DNA of 64,000 nucleotides from Actinopolyspora mortivallis DSM 44261. GTDB lineage: Bacteria > Actinomycetota > Actinomycetes > Mycobacteriales > Pseudonocardiaceae. Positions 1 through 9,171 of this stretch are shown one piece after another; position 1 is the first letter of the stretch; every line of letters begins with the position of its first letter. The position numbers were made by a program, and so were the translations under genes. Under the pieces are notes generated by a model that made no database searches, was not told the origin of the DNA, and saw nothing but the letters and a program-made list of their open reading frames with translations. The stretch covers positions 2,351,584-2,415,583 of the forward strand of contig NZ_KB913024.1 of the NCBI RefSeq assembly GCF_000384035.1, written 5' to 3'.

Positions 1-1689
1 GGCCTGGGACAGCGCCTGACCCAGCACCTCGGAGGGAACACCGTCGAGCTTGGTGTCCAGCTGCAGGGCGGTGATGAACTCCCTGGTGCCGGCCACCTTG
101 AAGTCCATGTCGCCGTAGGCGTCCTCGGCCCCGAGGATGTCGGTCAGCGCGACGTAGTGCGTCTGGCCGTCCACCTCGTCGGACACGAGCCCCATGGCGA
201 TCCCCGCGACCGGAGCCTTCAACGGAACACCTGCGTTGAGCAGGGACAGCGTGGAGGCACACACCGAGCCCATCGAGGTCGAGCCGTTGGAGCCCAGGGC
301 CTCGGAGACCTGCCGCAGCGCGTACGGGAAGTCGTCACGGCTGGGAAGCACCGGAACCAGGGCCCGTTCGGCGAGCGCACCGTGCCCGATCTCCCGCCGC
401 TTCGGGGTACCGACCCTTCCGGTCTCCCCGGTGGAGTAGGGCGGGAAGTTGTAGTGGTGCATGTAGCGCTTGCTGGTGTCCGGCCCGAGACTGTCGATCG
501 TCTGCTCCAGCCGGAGCATGTTCAGCGTCGAGACCCCCAGGATCTGGGTCTCACCGCGTTCGAACAACGCCGAGCCGTGGGCCCGCGGAACCACACCGAC
601 CTCGGCGGACAACTGACGGATGTCGGCGAGTCCCCGACCGTCGATGCGCACCTTGTCCCGGATGATCCGTTGGCGGACCAGCTTCTTGGTCAGCGCCTTC
701 AGCGCGGCACCGATCTCCTTCTCCCTGCCGGCGAAGGCCTCGCCCTCACCCACGCCCACGCGTTGCAGGGTGGCTTCCTTGAGCTCGTCGAGCCGCTGTT
801 CGCGCTCCTGCTTGCCCTCGATGGTCAGGGCCTCGGCGAGCTCGGAGGAAACGGCCTGCTCCACGGCGGTGTAGGCGTCCTCGGCGTAGTCCGGGTAGAC
901 CGGGTACTCCTCCTCGGCGGGGGGAACGGCCTCGGCCAACCGCTGTTGTGCCTCGCACAGGGTGCGGACGAACGGCTTGGCGGCCTCCAGGCCACCGGCC
1001 ACCACTTCCTCGGTGGGAGCCTGCGCTCCGGCGGCGATCAGCTCGGCGCTCTCCTCGGTTCCCTCGGCCTCGACCATCATGATCGCCACGTCGTCACCGA
1101 CGATCCTGCCGGCCACGACCATGTTGAACACGGACCGCTTGAGCTGCTCGTGGGTGGGGAAGGCGACCCACTGTCCGTCGATCAACGCCATGCGGGTTCC
1201 GCCGATCGGCCCGGAGAAGGGCAGCCCGGACAACTGGGTGGACGCCGAGGCGCCGTTGATCGCCAACACGTCGTAGGAGTCCTCGGGGTCGAGGCTCATG
1301 ACGGTGATCACGACCTGGACCTCGTTGCGCAGCCCCTCGACGAAGGTGGGCCGCAGCGGCCGGTCGATCAGCCTGCAGGTGAGGATGGCGTCGGTGGAGG
1401 GACGTCCCTCCCGCCGGAAGAACGAACCGGGGATCCGCCCGGCCGCGTACATGCGTTCCTCGACGTCGACGGTCAGCGGGAAGAAGTCGAGGTTCTCCTT
1501 GGGCTGTTTGGAGGCGGTCGTCGCCGACAGCAGCATCGTGCCGTCGTCCAGGTAGGCGGCCACGCTGCCCGCGGCCATCTTGGCCAGCTTGCCCGTCTCG
1601 AAACGGACGGTGCGTTTGCCGAACTCGCCGTTGTCCAGTACGGCGGTGCTCTCGTAGACCCCGTCCTCGTAGGACTGTGCCTCGGTCAT
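1..1689 (-). CDS. pnp: Polynucleotide phosphorylase, C-terminus beyond window edge
   Basis: PNPase degrades RNA 3'-5' by phosphorolysis and in actinomycetes may also act on guanosine polyphosphates (family knowledge). The ATG at 1687-1689 has AGGAG six bases upstream. The 563 visible residues cover the first RNase PH-like core, the helical linker and most of the second core; SMGSVCAST and the acidic stretch [14 protein letters not shown] mark the active site. The C-terminal KH and S1 RNA-binding domains expected in a protein of about 750 residues lie off the left edge, so this is a partial gene rather than a truncated one. It follows rpsO, the usual bacterial arrangement, with a 276-base gap. 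Confidence 0.96.
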   Translation of the reverse strand, partial: MTEAQSYEDGVYESTAVLDNGEFGKRTVRFETGKLAKMAAGSVAAYLDDGTMLLSATTASKQPKENLDFFPLTVDVEERMYAAGRIPGSFFRREGRPSTDAILTCRLIDRPLRPTFVEGLRNEVQVVITVMSLDPEDSYDVLAINGASASTQLSGLPFSGPIGGTRMALIDGQWVAFPTHEQLKRSVFNMVVAGRIVGDDVAIMMVEAEGTEESAELIAAGAQAPTEEVVAGGLEAAKPFVRTLCEAQQRLAEAVPPAEEEYPVYPDYAEDAYTAVEQAVSSELAEALTIEGKQEREQRLDELKEATLQRVGVGEGEAFAGREKEIGAALKALTKKLVRQRIIRDKVRIDGRGLADIRQLSAEVGVVPRAHGSALFERGETQILGVSTLNMLRLEQTIDSLGPDTSKRYMHHYNFPPYSTGETGRVGTPKRREIGHGALAERALVPVLPSRDDFPYALRQVSEALGSNGSTSMGSVCASTLSLLNAGVPLKAPVAGIAMGLVSDEVDGQTHYVALTDILGAEDAYGDMDFKVAGTREFITALQLDTKLDGVPSEVLGQALSQA

Positions 1690-1927
1690 GTCGTACTCCT
1701 AGTCCGACGGGCCGGGAACGCAGAGGCCACAACAACCGCACGCAGCGTGGTCCGACGGGGCCGGTCATCGATCGAAGCCCAGGGGAACCGCGTCCCCCTG
1801 CGGCCACTACCGAGGACCGGCGAAGGCCCCTGCTGAGCAGCGGTGTGGACTCTGTGTGTCGGCAGCCCGTCTCACTTGCCTGTTGTGCCGTCCGGGAGAC
1901 TCCCTCGCGGAGGCCCGTGCCATACAG

Positions 1928-1958
1928 CGAGGGGAGTGGCTCACGGCCACTCCCCTCG
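1928..1958 (-). terminator. Strong hairpin just after rpsO
   Basis: A perfect 13-bp inverted repeat (1928-1940 with 1946-1958, 5-base loop) starts seven bases after the rpsO stop codon. There is no U-tract, so it could be a partial terminator or an RNA-processing/stability hairpin between rpsO and pnp, as the RNase III-cleaved hairpin is in enterobacteria. Which of these applies is inference. Confidence 0.7.
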
Positions 1959-1965
1959 GCAGCTG

Positions 1966-2235
1966 TCAGCGGCGCAGTCCCAGTCGCTGAATCAGCGAGC
2001 GGTAGCGCTCGATGTCGGTCCGCGTCAGATAGTTGAGCATCCGACGACGTCGACCGACCATCAACAGCAGACCACGTCGGGAGTGGTGGTCGTGCTTGTG
2101 CTGTTTGAGGTGCTCGGTCAACCCCGAGATCCGGTGGGTCAACAGGGCCACCTGCGCCTCGGCCGAGCCGGTGTCCTTCTCGTGCAACCCGTACTCGGTC
2201 AGGATCTGCTGCTTCTGGGCAGTGGACAGCGCCAC
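1966..2235 (-). CDS. rpsO: 30S ribosomal protein S15
   Basis: S15 binds the central domain of 16S rRNA and nucleates the small-subunit platform. The 89-residue product has the full family length and the conserved core ([19 protein letters not shown], then [20 protein letters not shown]). The GTG at 2233-2235 is chosen because it gives the canonical N-terminus VALSTAQK and has AAGGAG seven bases upstream; the open frame continues farther upstream but without family similarity. It lies directly upstream of pnp, its usual partner. Confidence 0.97.
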   Translation of the reverse strand: MALSTAQKQQILTEYGLHEKDTGSAEAQVALLTHRISGLTEHLKQHKHDHHSRRGLLLMVGRRRRMLNYLTRTDIERYRSLIQRLGLRR

Positions 2236-2443
2236 GAGTGAATCTCCTTGTTCGCGTCCCGTGTCGTCGATGCCGCCGAAACACGACATCGAATTACGTA
2301 TCGTCACCGTCAGGCTGACAGTCGGACTGTTCACGTCGACAATCACCCGTCGGGTTGATCCCCGGCCACCACGGACCGCAGCCGAGGCTTGCCACCGAGC
2401 ATAACAGCAGGGCCCGCCACGAGCGGGACACCCACACGGCGTG

Positions 2444-3022
2444 TCACGACGGAAGCAGTGGAATCCGGTGCACCGTTCGGTACCGCAACCCGCCCCGCCC
2501 ACGTTCACTGGCGACCACGGCGAGTTCTCCGGCGGACCAGACCGGCCCCGTGTACTCGGTCAGCCGGTGGGGAATCCGGCTGGGGTCGAGTGTACCCCGC
2601 GCCCACCGGGCGACCGTAACGTGCGGCCGGAAGCGCCGAGGGTCGGCCCCGGCCGTCCTGGCCAGTGCACGCAACAGACGGTCCGTTCGGTCCCGCGTCT
2701 CGGGCTCACCACCGGGGACGACCCCCGTCCAGAGCACCCCCCGGAACGTTCCGGCTCCCGCCAGCCTCAATCCCGGAACGGTGAACTCCGAGTCGCTCTC
2801 CCGCAGTGCGGCCACACCGGTACGCAGCCTTTCGGCCACCTCGTCGGGGTCGGCCTCGTCGCCGTGGAAACACAGCGTCAGATGCCACTGACCGGCGGAG
2901 ACGAACCGGAAACCACGCAGTTCACCGGACAGCGCGGACCAGACGGTCCGCTCCTCGTCCAGGACTTCCGACAGGTCCCGGACAGCGGCCTCCGAAGGCC
3001 ACAAGGCGGTGAACACACGCAT
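2444..3022 (-). CDS. thpR: RNA 2',3'-cyclic phosphodiesterase (2H family)
   Basis: This is a member of the 2H phosphoesterase / 2'-5' RNA ligase family, which opens 2',3'-cyclic phosphates on RNA ends. Both signature HxTx motifs are present: HLTL at residues 47-50 and HVTV at 134-137, with the usual spacing. The 192-residue length is typical. The ATG at 3020-3022 begins [10 protein letters not shown], a normal family start. It sits alone on the minus strand between rpsO and an HTH gene; its physiological substrate is unknown. Confidence 0.9.
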   Translation of the reverse strand: MRVFTALWPSEAAVRDLSEVLDEERTVWSALSGELRGFRFVSAGQWHLTLCFHGDEADPDEVAERLRTGVAALRESDSEFTVPGLRLAGAGTFRGVLWTGVVPGGEPETRDRTDRLLRALARTAGADPRRFRPHVTVARWARGTLDPSRIPHRLTEYTGPVWSAGELAVVASERGRGGLRYRTVHRIPLLPS

Positions 3023-3113
3023 GGTCCCCGTATACCACTACGTATCGGATCCCCGGGGGAACGGGTGTGGAAGCCCGGAACGGCGCGTGTCGGAGGCGGG
3101 AAGGGCCGGTGGA

Positions 3114-3608
3114 TCACGGGGAGGCGCCGTCGGCGTGTGCTGCCCTGCGGAGCAGCCCGGCCAGGGCGGGGTGGTGCTCGTCGAGCAGCTCGGCCACGTG
3201 TTCCAGCTCCTCGGGTCGAGCCACGCTGCGCAGAACCGGCCAGGCCGTCTCCTCGTCCTCGGCCCGGTGCTCCACGGGAACGCTGTCCCTGCCGAGGGCG
3301 GGGCGGGAACCCTTCACGTCCCGCAACGCCTGTTCGACGGCCTCGGGCTCCCCGGCCAGCACCCCCGGGGTGAACACCTTCCGCTCCAGCATGACCAGTC
3401 TGGCCACCACCGAGGGGTTTCCGATCTTGGCTCGTCTGCCGCTCATCACCTGGCTGAGCATGGGGGGACTGATCCCCAGCACCTCGGCGAGCTGAGTCTG
3501 CGACGTCCGGTAGGCGACGATCAGCCGCCGTACCCGATCGCCCAACGGCTCCCCGTACCACTGACGCTGTAAGGCCAGGTTCCGCTGGACGATCTCCCTT
3601 TCCTGCAC
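3114..3608 (-). CDS. XRE-like helix-turn-helix DNA-binding protein
   Basis: A 164-residue protein with one recognisable domain: a Cro/CI-type helix-turn-helix at about residues 24-62 (recognition region QTQLAEVLGISPPMLSQVMSG split around 38-57). The rest is charged and helical with no motif I recognise, so it is probably a small transcriptional regulator with an effector or oligomerisation tail. Start is GTG 3606-3608, preceded by GGGGGAG. Target genes are unknown; it is not obviously co-transcribed with ribF, which ends 168 bases upstream. Confidence 0.8.
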   Translation of the reverse strand: MQEREIVQRNLALQRQWYGEPLGDRVRRLIVAYRTSQTQLAEVLGISPPMLSQVMSGRRAKIGNPSVVARLVMLERKVFTPGVLAGEPEAVEQALRDVKGSRPALGRDSVPVEHRAEDEETAWPVLRSVARPEELEHVAELLDEHHPALAGLLRRAAHADGASP

Positions 3609-3776
3609 CTTGGCTCCCCCGGATGCCGTGTCGAATCAGAACCCTCGGGTCTCGCATCGTGCCAGCCCGGCCGCACCGGGAGGTCCGAAACACGAAAAAA
3701 CGTTCATAACGGCTTGACATACACGGGAGGCGCCGGGAAGCAGCGGGGCGCGTGCCCGGACGGTGCGGCGGAGTGC

Positions 3777-4754
3777 TCAGCCCAGCAGGCAGGCACGGGT
3801 CTCGGCCACGTCCGCCCGCATCCGCTCGATCAGCTCCTCGGCGGAGTCGAAACGCACCATGCCGCGCAGCCTGCGCACGAAGTCCAGCTCCACGTACTCC
3901 CCGTAGAAGTCACGGTCCACGTCCAGCACGAAGGCCTCGACCGTACGCTCGGTCCCCGAGAAGGTCGGGTTGCTCCCCACCGAGACCGCCGCGGGCAGGG
4001 TGCTCTCCGGCTGAGTGGCACCGCGTTGCCGATGGGTGAACCAGCAGGCGTAGACACCGTCGGCCGGAACGGCGGCGAACTCCGGCATGGACAGGTTGGC
4101 CGTGGGGAAACCGAGCTCCCGACCTCCCCGGCCCACGCCGCGCACCACGATCCCCTCCAGGCGGTGATACCGCCCCAGGGCCACGGCCGCCGCGCCCACG
4201 TCCCCGGCGTGCACACAGGAACGGATGAACGTGGAGGAGAAGGTGACCGGGGACTCCTCCCGGTCGAGACCGTCGGTGTGGCCTCCCAGCAGATCCGCCG
4301 ACTCGGTCTCGAACCCGAAACGCTGCCCCAGAGTGTGCAACGAGTCGATGTTTCCGGCAGCCTTGTGCCCGAAGGTGAAGTTCTCACCGACCACGACCAC
4401 CGCGGCGTGCAGCCGCTCCACGAGGATCTCGTGGGCGAACTCGTCCGGGGGCATCTTGGACAGCTCGGGGGTGAACGGCAGCACGCAGAACACGTCCACT
4501 CCGAGTTCCTCGACGAGCTCCGCCTTGCGTTGCAGGGTGGTCAGCTGAGCGGGGTGGCTTCCCGGACGCACCACCTCAGCGGGATGCGGGTCGAAGGTGA
4601 CCACCACGCAAGGCAGGTCCCGCTGTCTGGCCCGCCGCACGGCCTGGCTGATCAACCGCTGGTGCCCACGGTGCACCCCGTCGAAGACACCGATGGTGAC
4701 CACGCACCTGCCCCATCCACCCGGAAGCTGTTCCAAGCCACGCCAACGCTGCAC
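3777..4754 (-). CDS. ribF: Bifunctional riboflavin kinase / FAD synthetase
   Basis: RibF phosphorylates riboflavin to FMN and adenylates FMN to FAD in the cytoplasm. The N-terminal FAD synthetase domain shows the nucleotidyltransferase motif GVFDGVHRGHQ at residues 22-32; the C-terminal riboflavin kinase domain contains GFPTANL and a short C-terminal helix. The product has 325 residues, the normal size. GTG 4752-4754 is chosen because it gives the family N-terminus VQRWRGLEQ; the frame runs upstream without similarity. In related genomes ribF is close to truB; here an ABC cassette separates them. Confidence 0.94.
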   Translation of the reverse strand: MQRWRGLEQLPGGWGRCVVTIGVFDGVHRGHQRLISQAVRRARQRDLPCVVVTFDPHPAEVVRPGSHPAQLTTLQRKAELVEELGVDVFCVLPFTPELSKMPPDEFAHEILVERLHAAVVVVGENFTFGHKAAGNIDSLHTLGQRFGFETESADLLGGHTDGLDREESPVTFSSTFIRSCVHAGDVGAAAVALGRYHRLEGIVVRGVGRGGRELGFPTANLSMPEFAAVPADGVYACWFTHRQRGATQPESTLPAAVSVGSNPTFSGTERTVEAFVLDVDRDFYGEYVELDFVRRLRGMVRFDSAEELIERMRADVAETRACLLG

Positions 4755-4827
4755 GGGTTCCCACTGTATCGACCGGTGCGCGTCGCGGCGCCGCGACCTC
4801 GGCGTGTCGCGGAGAGGTTCCCGGGTA

Positions 4828-5436
4828 TCACCGCTCGGGACGGGTCCCACGGAGGGAGTAACTCGCGATGGCGGTCCCGAACACCAGCACGGCCAGCGCC
4901 ACCGCGGTGACATCACCTGCGGGTTCGAGTGGGAAGGCCCACCAGGGGTGGTGGGCGTGGCCTCCCGTGGTGCTGCTCCTGTGGGTGCCCAGCAGTAGGG
5001 CGAGCAGCACGTAGGGGAAGGCGCTCATCCAGCCGCGGGTGGCTCCGGCGAGTGTGGCGGTGGCCAGGGTGATGCCGGTGAGTCCGGCCAGGTTGCGCAG
5101 CCCGCTCAGGGCCAGCCCGGGGTCGTGTGTCCACAGGGGCAGGCAGGCCAGCGCGGCCGGTAGCGTGGCCGTGCCCAGCAGTGCGAGCCGGATCACTGTG
5201 TGGGCCCGGGGTGCGGTGTCCCACAGGGGGGTGGGCGGGCGTAGATGCAGTACCAGCATGCAGGCCAGCAGCAGCGGGCTGAACAGTCCCAGCGGCACGT
5301 CGAGTTGGTCGACGTTGGGCACGGGAACGGGCAGCCGTTCGGCCCCGAGCAGCGCGTTGACCAGGGCGATCCCCGCGCAGCCCAGCAGGTACAGCGGCCA
5401 GTGGTGGGCGCGCAGCAGCAGCCGGAACGGGCTCAT
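4828..5436 (-). CDS. Polytopic membrane protein of the ABC cassette
   Basis: A 202-residue protein with about five or six hydrophobic segments and almost no long soluble part, consistent with an ABC-2-type permease subunit or accessory membrane protein. ATG 5434-5436 overlaps the TGA of the upstream gene (ATGA), implying translational coupling. It is the third gene of a minus-strand set led by an ATPase at 6732-7442. Its own frame is intact, in contrast to the two upstream genes. Function and substrate are not recognisable from sequence. Confidence 0.75.
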   Translation of the reverse strand: MSPFRLLLRAHHWPLYLLGCAGIALVNALLGAERLPVPVPNVDQLDVPLGLFSPLLLACMLVLHLRPPTPLWDTAPRAHTVIRLALLGTATLPAALACLPLWTHDPGLALSGLRNLAGLTGITLATATLAGATRGWMSAFPYVLLALLLGTHRSSTTGGHAHHPWWAFPLEPAGDVTAVALAVLVFGTAIASYSLRGTRPER

Positions 5437-6735
5437 GTGGGCAGCTCCGGCATGGGGGTGGTGCAGTCGTTGACGGCGGGCACCGCCCGACGTACCCAGG
5501 CTTGTCGCTGCTGGGGCGGGGCGGTCAGGAGTCGTTCGACCTCCCGCGCCCGGTCGGGTGGGGGATCGAGCCGCTCGATGTTCCTCTCGGGATGCAGCCG
5601 GTGCAGTATCCAGGCCCGCAGCAGCGCGCGAGCGCGCGTTCCCGGGTAGCGGCGGTAGCTGACGGTCTGGTGCTGCCCGGAGGCGCTGGCCTCGGCGGAT
5701 GAGGAGCGGGCGCACTCCGGTGGGCGGCCCACCGTCCGCATGGCCACTTGCTTCAGCAGTTTCGTGTCCGGGGTGCCCGGTGCGATGGGGCCGATGCGGG
5801 CCGAGCCGCCGGACCAGTCCAGGCCTTTCTCGACGTAGCTCTCGGCCGGGTCGAGTTCGGGGAACCGTTGCCGGTAGTCGTCGATCACCCGGCTCCAGCG
5901 GTCCAGGTCGGCGCTGTGGGCCGGCCACACGCACACCCGCGCCCCGCCGGGGGTCTGTCGGCAGATGCCCTGGTCGGGTTGGCGCATCGTGGTGAGCTGG
6001 ACATGTCCTTCGGTGAAGAACTTGCCCGAGCCGAGCAGCGCCACCAGCGCCAGCAGGCCGACCCGCACGGCCAGTCGGGGCCGGCGCCAGCACAGCACCG
6101 CCGCGCAGTCGACGATCACCGCCACCAGCCACAACCACTGGCCGACCAGGGTCACCAGCAACGGTTTCTGGGAGACGTCATAGCACTGGATGTCCCGCAC
6201 CACCAGCGCGCGGACGTACTTGTTGTCGCTGATCGAGCCGTAGGCCATCACCAGCCACAGCCCGATGCCCACCACGGGGGCGGCCAGATAGCGCGGCAGC
6301 ACGTAGCCACCGGCCACGCCCACCGCCACACCGGCGACGAAGACCGTTCCGGCCACCGCGAGATAGGTCCACAGCGGCTGGCCCCCATCCCGCATCGACA
6401 GCGCCACCGTCGACAGCAGCACCGCCGAGCACAGCACCGCCGAGCACCAGGGCGGGCAGCCCGGCCACCAGCAGATAGGCCAGCCCCGACCGGGGATAGC
6501 TACGCTCCAGCACCTCGGCCCCGAGACGGCGCATCCGCGAGGTGTCCCAGGCGGCCACCGCGGCCACCAACGCCACCGGCCACAGCACCGAGGCACTCAG
6601 ATGCCCCGAGGCCATCGACCAGTCTCCGTTCCACAGCTCCGGCCGGTCCCGGGCCACCACCCAGGTGAAGACCAACACCGGCACCGCCGCCCACACCGCA
6701 CCGCTACGGCGCAGCGCGATCCACAACACACTCAT
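5433..6735 (-). pseudogene. Large ABC-cassette membrane protein, frameshifted
   Basis: Two overlapping reading frames together look like one protein of roughly 430 residues. The first runs from ATG 6733-6735 through several membrane helices (ending naturally at about VAGLPALVLGGAVL); it then becomes arginine/glycine-rich out-of-frame sequence. The second frame picks up hydrophobic sequence from about 6440 (LSTVALSMRDGGQPLWTYLA) through further helices and a C-terminal extracytoplasmic region to the stop at 5433. The switch needs a one-base shift and falls at a tandem 15-bp duplication (6418-6447). Either the gene is broken, or the sequence has an error, or frameshifting is programmed; the first two are likelier. 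ATG 6733-6735 overlaps the stop of the ATPase gene. Confidence 0.75.
6418..6447. repeat. 15-bp perfect tandem duplication
   Basis: Two adjacent identical copies of agcaccgccgagcac (6418-6432, 6433-6447) lie exactly where the reading frame of the surrounding membrane-protein gene changes. Fifteen bases is five codons, so the duplication alone does not shift frame; a separate one-base change must be nearby. Such repeats are slippage-prone. Confidence 0.9.
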
Positions 6736-7466
6736 ACCGGCTGCCCCACCCCCAGCATTCGTTCGTACACCTCGTCCAGATCGGACGCGGTCGGAGCCGC
6801 CTTCCCCGTCAGCTCAGCCAGCGTGGAATCGGCCACCACCCGGCCCTCGTCCAGCACCACCACCCGGTCGGTGGTCGCGGCCACGTCCTCGGTCAGATGC
6901 GTACTCAACAGCACCGTGTGCTCCCGCCCCAGCTCGGTGATCATCCCACGCAACGCGTTGCACTGACGCGGGTCCAACCCCACCGTGGGCTCGTCCAACA
7001 ACAGCACCGGCGGCTCGTTGACCAACGCCTGGGCGATCCCCACACGCCGCAGCATCCCGCCGGAAAGCCGCCCCACCCTGCTCCGGGCACGTTCCCCCAA
7101 ACCCGTGGACTCCAAGGCCCGTTCCACCGCGGAAGCACGCTCCCGACGCGGCACCCGACGCCACCACGCCGACAGCGTCACGAACTCCGCGACGGTCAAG
7201 TGGGCGGGTGCGGTGAACTGCTGCGGCAGAAACCCCAACGACTCCCGATACCGCCGCCGATCCCGTACCGGATCCAGGCCGTTCAACTCGACCCTGCCCC
7301 GTTGCGGCGACAACACCGTCGACAACACCCCCAACAGGGTGCTCTTCCCCGCCCCGTTCGGCCCCAACAACGCCGTCACCCCCAGCGGCAGGGCCGTGTC
7401 GACGCTCTCCAGCGCCCGACGTCCCCGATAGGAGTGCCCCAAACCTTAGACACGTACGGTGAACAA
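6732..7466 (-). pseudogene. ABC transporter ATPase with early in-frame stop
   Basis: The body encodes a normal ABC ATPase: numbered from the TTG at 7440-7442, Walker A GPNGAGKST at 27-35, signature LSGGM at 126-130, Walker B VLLLDEP at 146-152 and switch histidine 182. The best start by signal is TTG 7464-7466, seven bases after GGAGGA (7474-7479), reading MFTVRV; the next codon, 7446-7448, is TAA, after which GLGHSYRG continues the expected first strand of the family. So the gene carries a nonsense codon at position 7. Reinitiation at the TTG 7440-7442 could give a 236-residue protein lacking the first strand. It leads the cassette with the two membrane proteins downstream. Confidence 0.72.
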
Positions 7467-7566
7467 ACGACGATCCTCCGGAGTGAGCCGCGTACCGGAG
7501 GCGGACCCTAGCACGTCGATCACGGGAATCGGGGCGGATCGACGGAAGCCGGCTACGACGCGGGGC

Positions 7567-8478
7567 TCACCCGGCCGGACGCAGCACGAGAACGGGCCTG
7601 GCGCCCCTCCCCTGTTGCCGCATCAGGGCGACGACCCCACCGTCCGGAGCGAAAACCCCGTAGGTCCCGGCGAGACCGGCCCCGGCGACGGTCTGGCCGT
7701 GGGAGACGGCCCGTGCGGTCTCCGCGTCGACGTCCACCCGGGGAAAGGCCGCGGCCACCGCCTGGTCCAGATCCATGGACAGTCCCGGGCTCTGCTCCAA
7801 CTCCTCCAGAGTCCGCACGGAGGCCACACCGAACGGACCCACGCGGGTGCGGCGCAGTCGGGCGAGATGCCCCCCCACTCCGAGTGAACTCCCCAGATCA
7901 CGGGCCAGGGCACGCACGTAGGTTCCGGAGGAACACTCCACCACCACGTCCAGGTCGACCCGTCCCTCCGCGTGATGCAGTCCGAGCAGGTCGAACCGCG
8001 ACACCGTGACCGCACGGGGCTCCAGCTCGACCCGCTCACCCCGCCGCGCCAGTTCGTAGGCGCGTTTTCCGTTGACCTTCACCGCGCTGACCGCGCTGGG
8101 TACCTGCTCGATCTCGCCGGTGAGCCCGGCCACTGCCTCCGTGACGTCCTTCTCGGAGACCTCCGAGGGGTCCGCCGACCACAACGGCTCCCCCTCGGCG
8201 TCGTCGGTGTCGGTGGCCGAACCCAGGCGGATGGTCGCCAGGTACGCCTTGGTGTCCAGGGCGAGATGACCGAGCAGCTTGGTGGCTCGCTCCAGCCCCA
8301 GTACCAGCACCCCGGTGGCCATCGGATCCAGGGTTCCCGCGTGTCCCACTCTGCGTGTTCCCATGATGCGACGGACCCGGGCGACGACGTCGTGCGACGT
8401 CATCCCGGCAGGCTTGTCCATGACCAGCAAACCGGCCGGTGCTGTCCGCTGCGTGGATTTCCGACTCTGTCGCGACAC
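7567..8478 (-). CDS. truB: tRNA pseudouridine(55) synthase
   Basis: TruB isomerises U55 in the T-loop of most tRNAs. The 303-residue protein has the family signature GHAGTLDP at residues 45-52 with catalytic Asp51, the motif KPAGMTSHD near 22-30, the SAVKVNGKRAYELAR segment and the C-terminal PUA-like region. ATG 8476-8478 gives a short basic N-terminal extension common in actinobacteria. It is transcribed toward the ABC cassette and ribF. Confidence 0.95.
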   Translation of the reverse strand: MSRQSRKSTQRTAPAGLLVMDKPAGMTSHDVVARVRRIMGTRRVGHAGTLDPMATGVLVLGLERATKLLGHLALDTKAYLATIRLGSATDTDDAEGEPLWSADPSEVSEKDVTEAVAGLTGEIEQVPSAVSAVKVNGKRAYELARRGERVELEPRAVTVSRFDLLGLHHAEGRVDLDVVVECSSGTYVRALARDLGSSLGVGGHLARLRRTRVGPFGVASVRTLEELEQSPGLSMDLDQAVAAAFPRVDVDAETARAVSHGQTVAGAGLAGTYGVFAPDGGVVALMRQQGRGARPVLVLRPAG

Positions 8479-8597
8479 GGCGCCCCATCATCCCCGATCC
8501 CCCGGAGTTCTCCGGAACCGGCCGTACCCTCCCCCGCGGAGGTCCGGCCGTCGGGTCTCGCTACGGTGGTGCGTCGTGACGAGCGGGAGGTTCGACG

Positions 8598-9098
8598 GTG
8601 GCGATCAGGCCGATCCGGCGCTTCGGTGACCCGGTACTGCGTACGGTTGCGGATCCCGTCACGGTGTTCGACGACAGGCTCACCGCGTTGGTCTCCGATC
8701 TGCTGGACACCGTGGCCGAGCCCGGCAGGGCCGGGGTGGCCGCTCCGCAGATCGGGGTGAGCCTGCGGGCTTTCAGCTACAACGTCGACGGGCGGAGCGG
8801 CTACGTGCTCAACCCCGAGCTGGTGGAGACCTCCGGGGAACAGCACGGCGAGGAGGGCTGTCTCTCGGTGCCCGGTCTGAGCTTTCCCACCACCCGGGCG
8901 GAACACGCCGTGGTGCGCGGAGTGGATCTGCACAACGAGCCGGTCACCGTCTCCGGCTCGGGACTGATGGCCCGCTGTCTGCAGCACGAGACCGACCACC
9001 TGGACGGGATCGTCTACCTCCAGCGCCTGGACCCCGAGCGGCGACGTTCCGCGTTGAAGGAGGTCCGCGCCACCGACTGGTTCTGGAAGGCGGGCTGA
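8598..9098 (+). CDS. def: Peptide deformylase
   Basis: Removes the formyl group from nascent N-terminal formylmethionine. All three family motifs are present: GVAAPQIG (46-53), EGCLS (86-90, with metal ligand Cys88) and QHETDH (129-134, with ligands His130 and His134 and catalytic Glu131). The 166-residue length is typical of actinobacterial type I/III enzymes. GTG 8598 follows GGGAGG by seven bases. It is the lone plus-strand gene between truB and the MATE gene; a TACGGT box lies at about 8562. Confidence 0.94.
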   Translation: MAIRPIRRFGDPVLRTVADPVTVFDDRLTALVSDLLDTVAEPGRAGVAAPQIGVSLRAFSYNVDGRSGYVLNPELVETSGEQHGEEGCLSVPGLSFPTTRAEHAVVRGVDLHNEPVTVSGSGLMARCLQHETDHLDGIVYLQRLDPERRRSALKEVRATDWFWKAG

Positions 9099-9171
9099 GC
9101 GCGACGGGAGGCGTCCGGTGCCCCGCCGCGAGCGGCGTTCCCACAGCCGGTGGGGCTCCGTCCGCGCGGTT

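Noticed and set aside
3714-3719. A TTGACA hexamer on the plus strand
   Set aside because: No -10 element follows at the right distance and the genes on both sides are on the minus strand.
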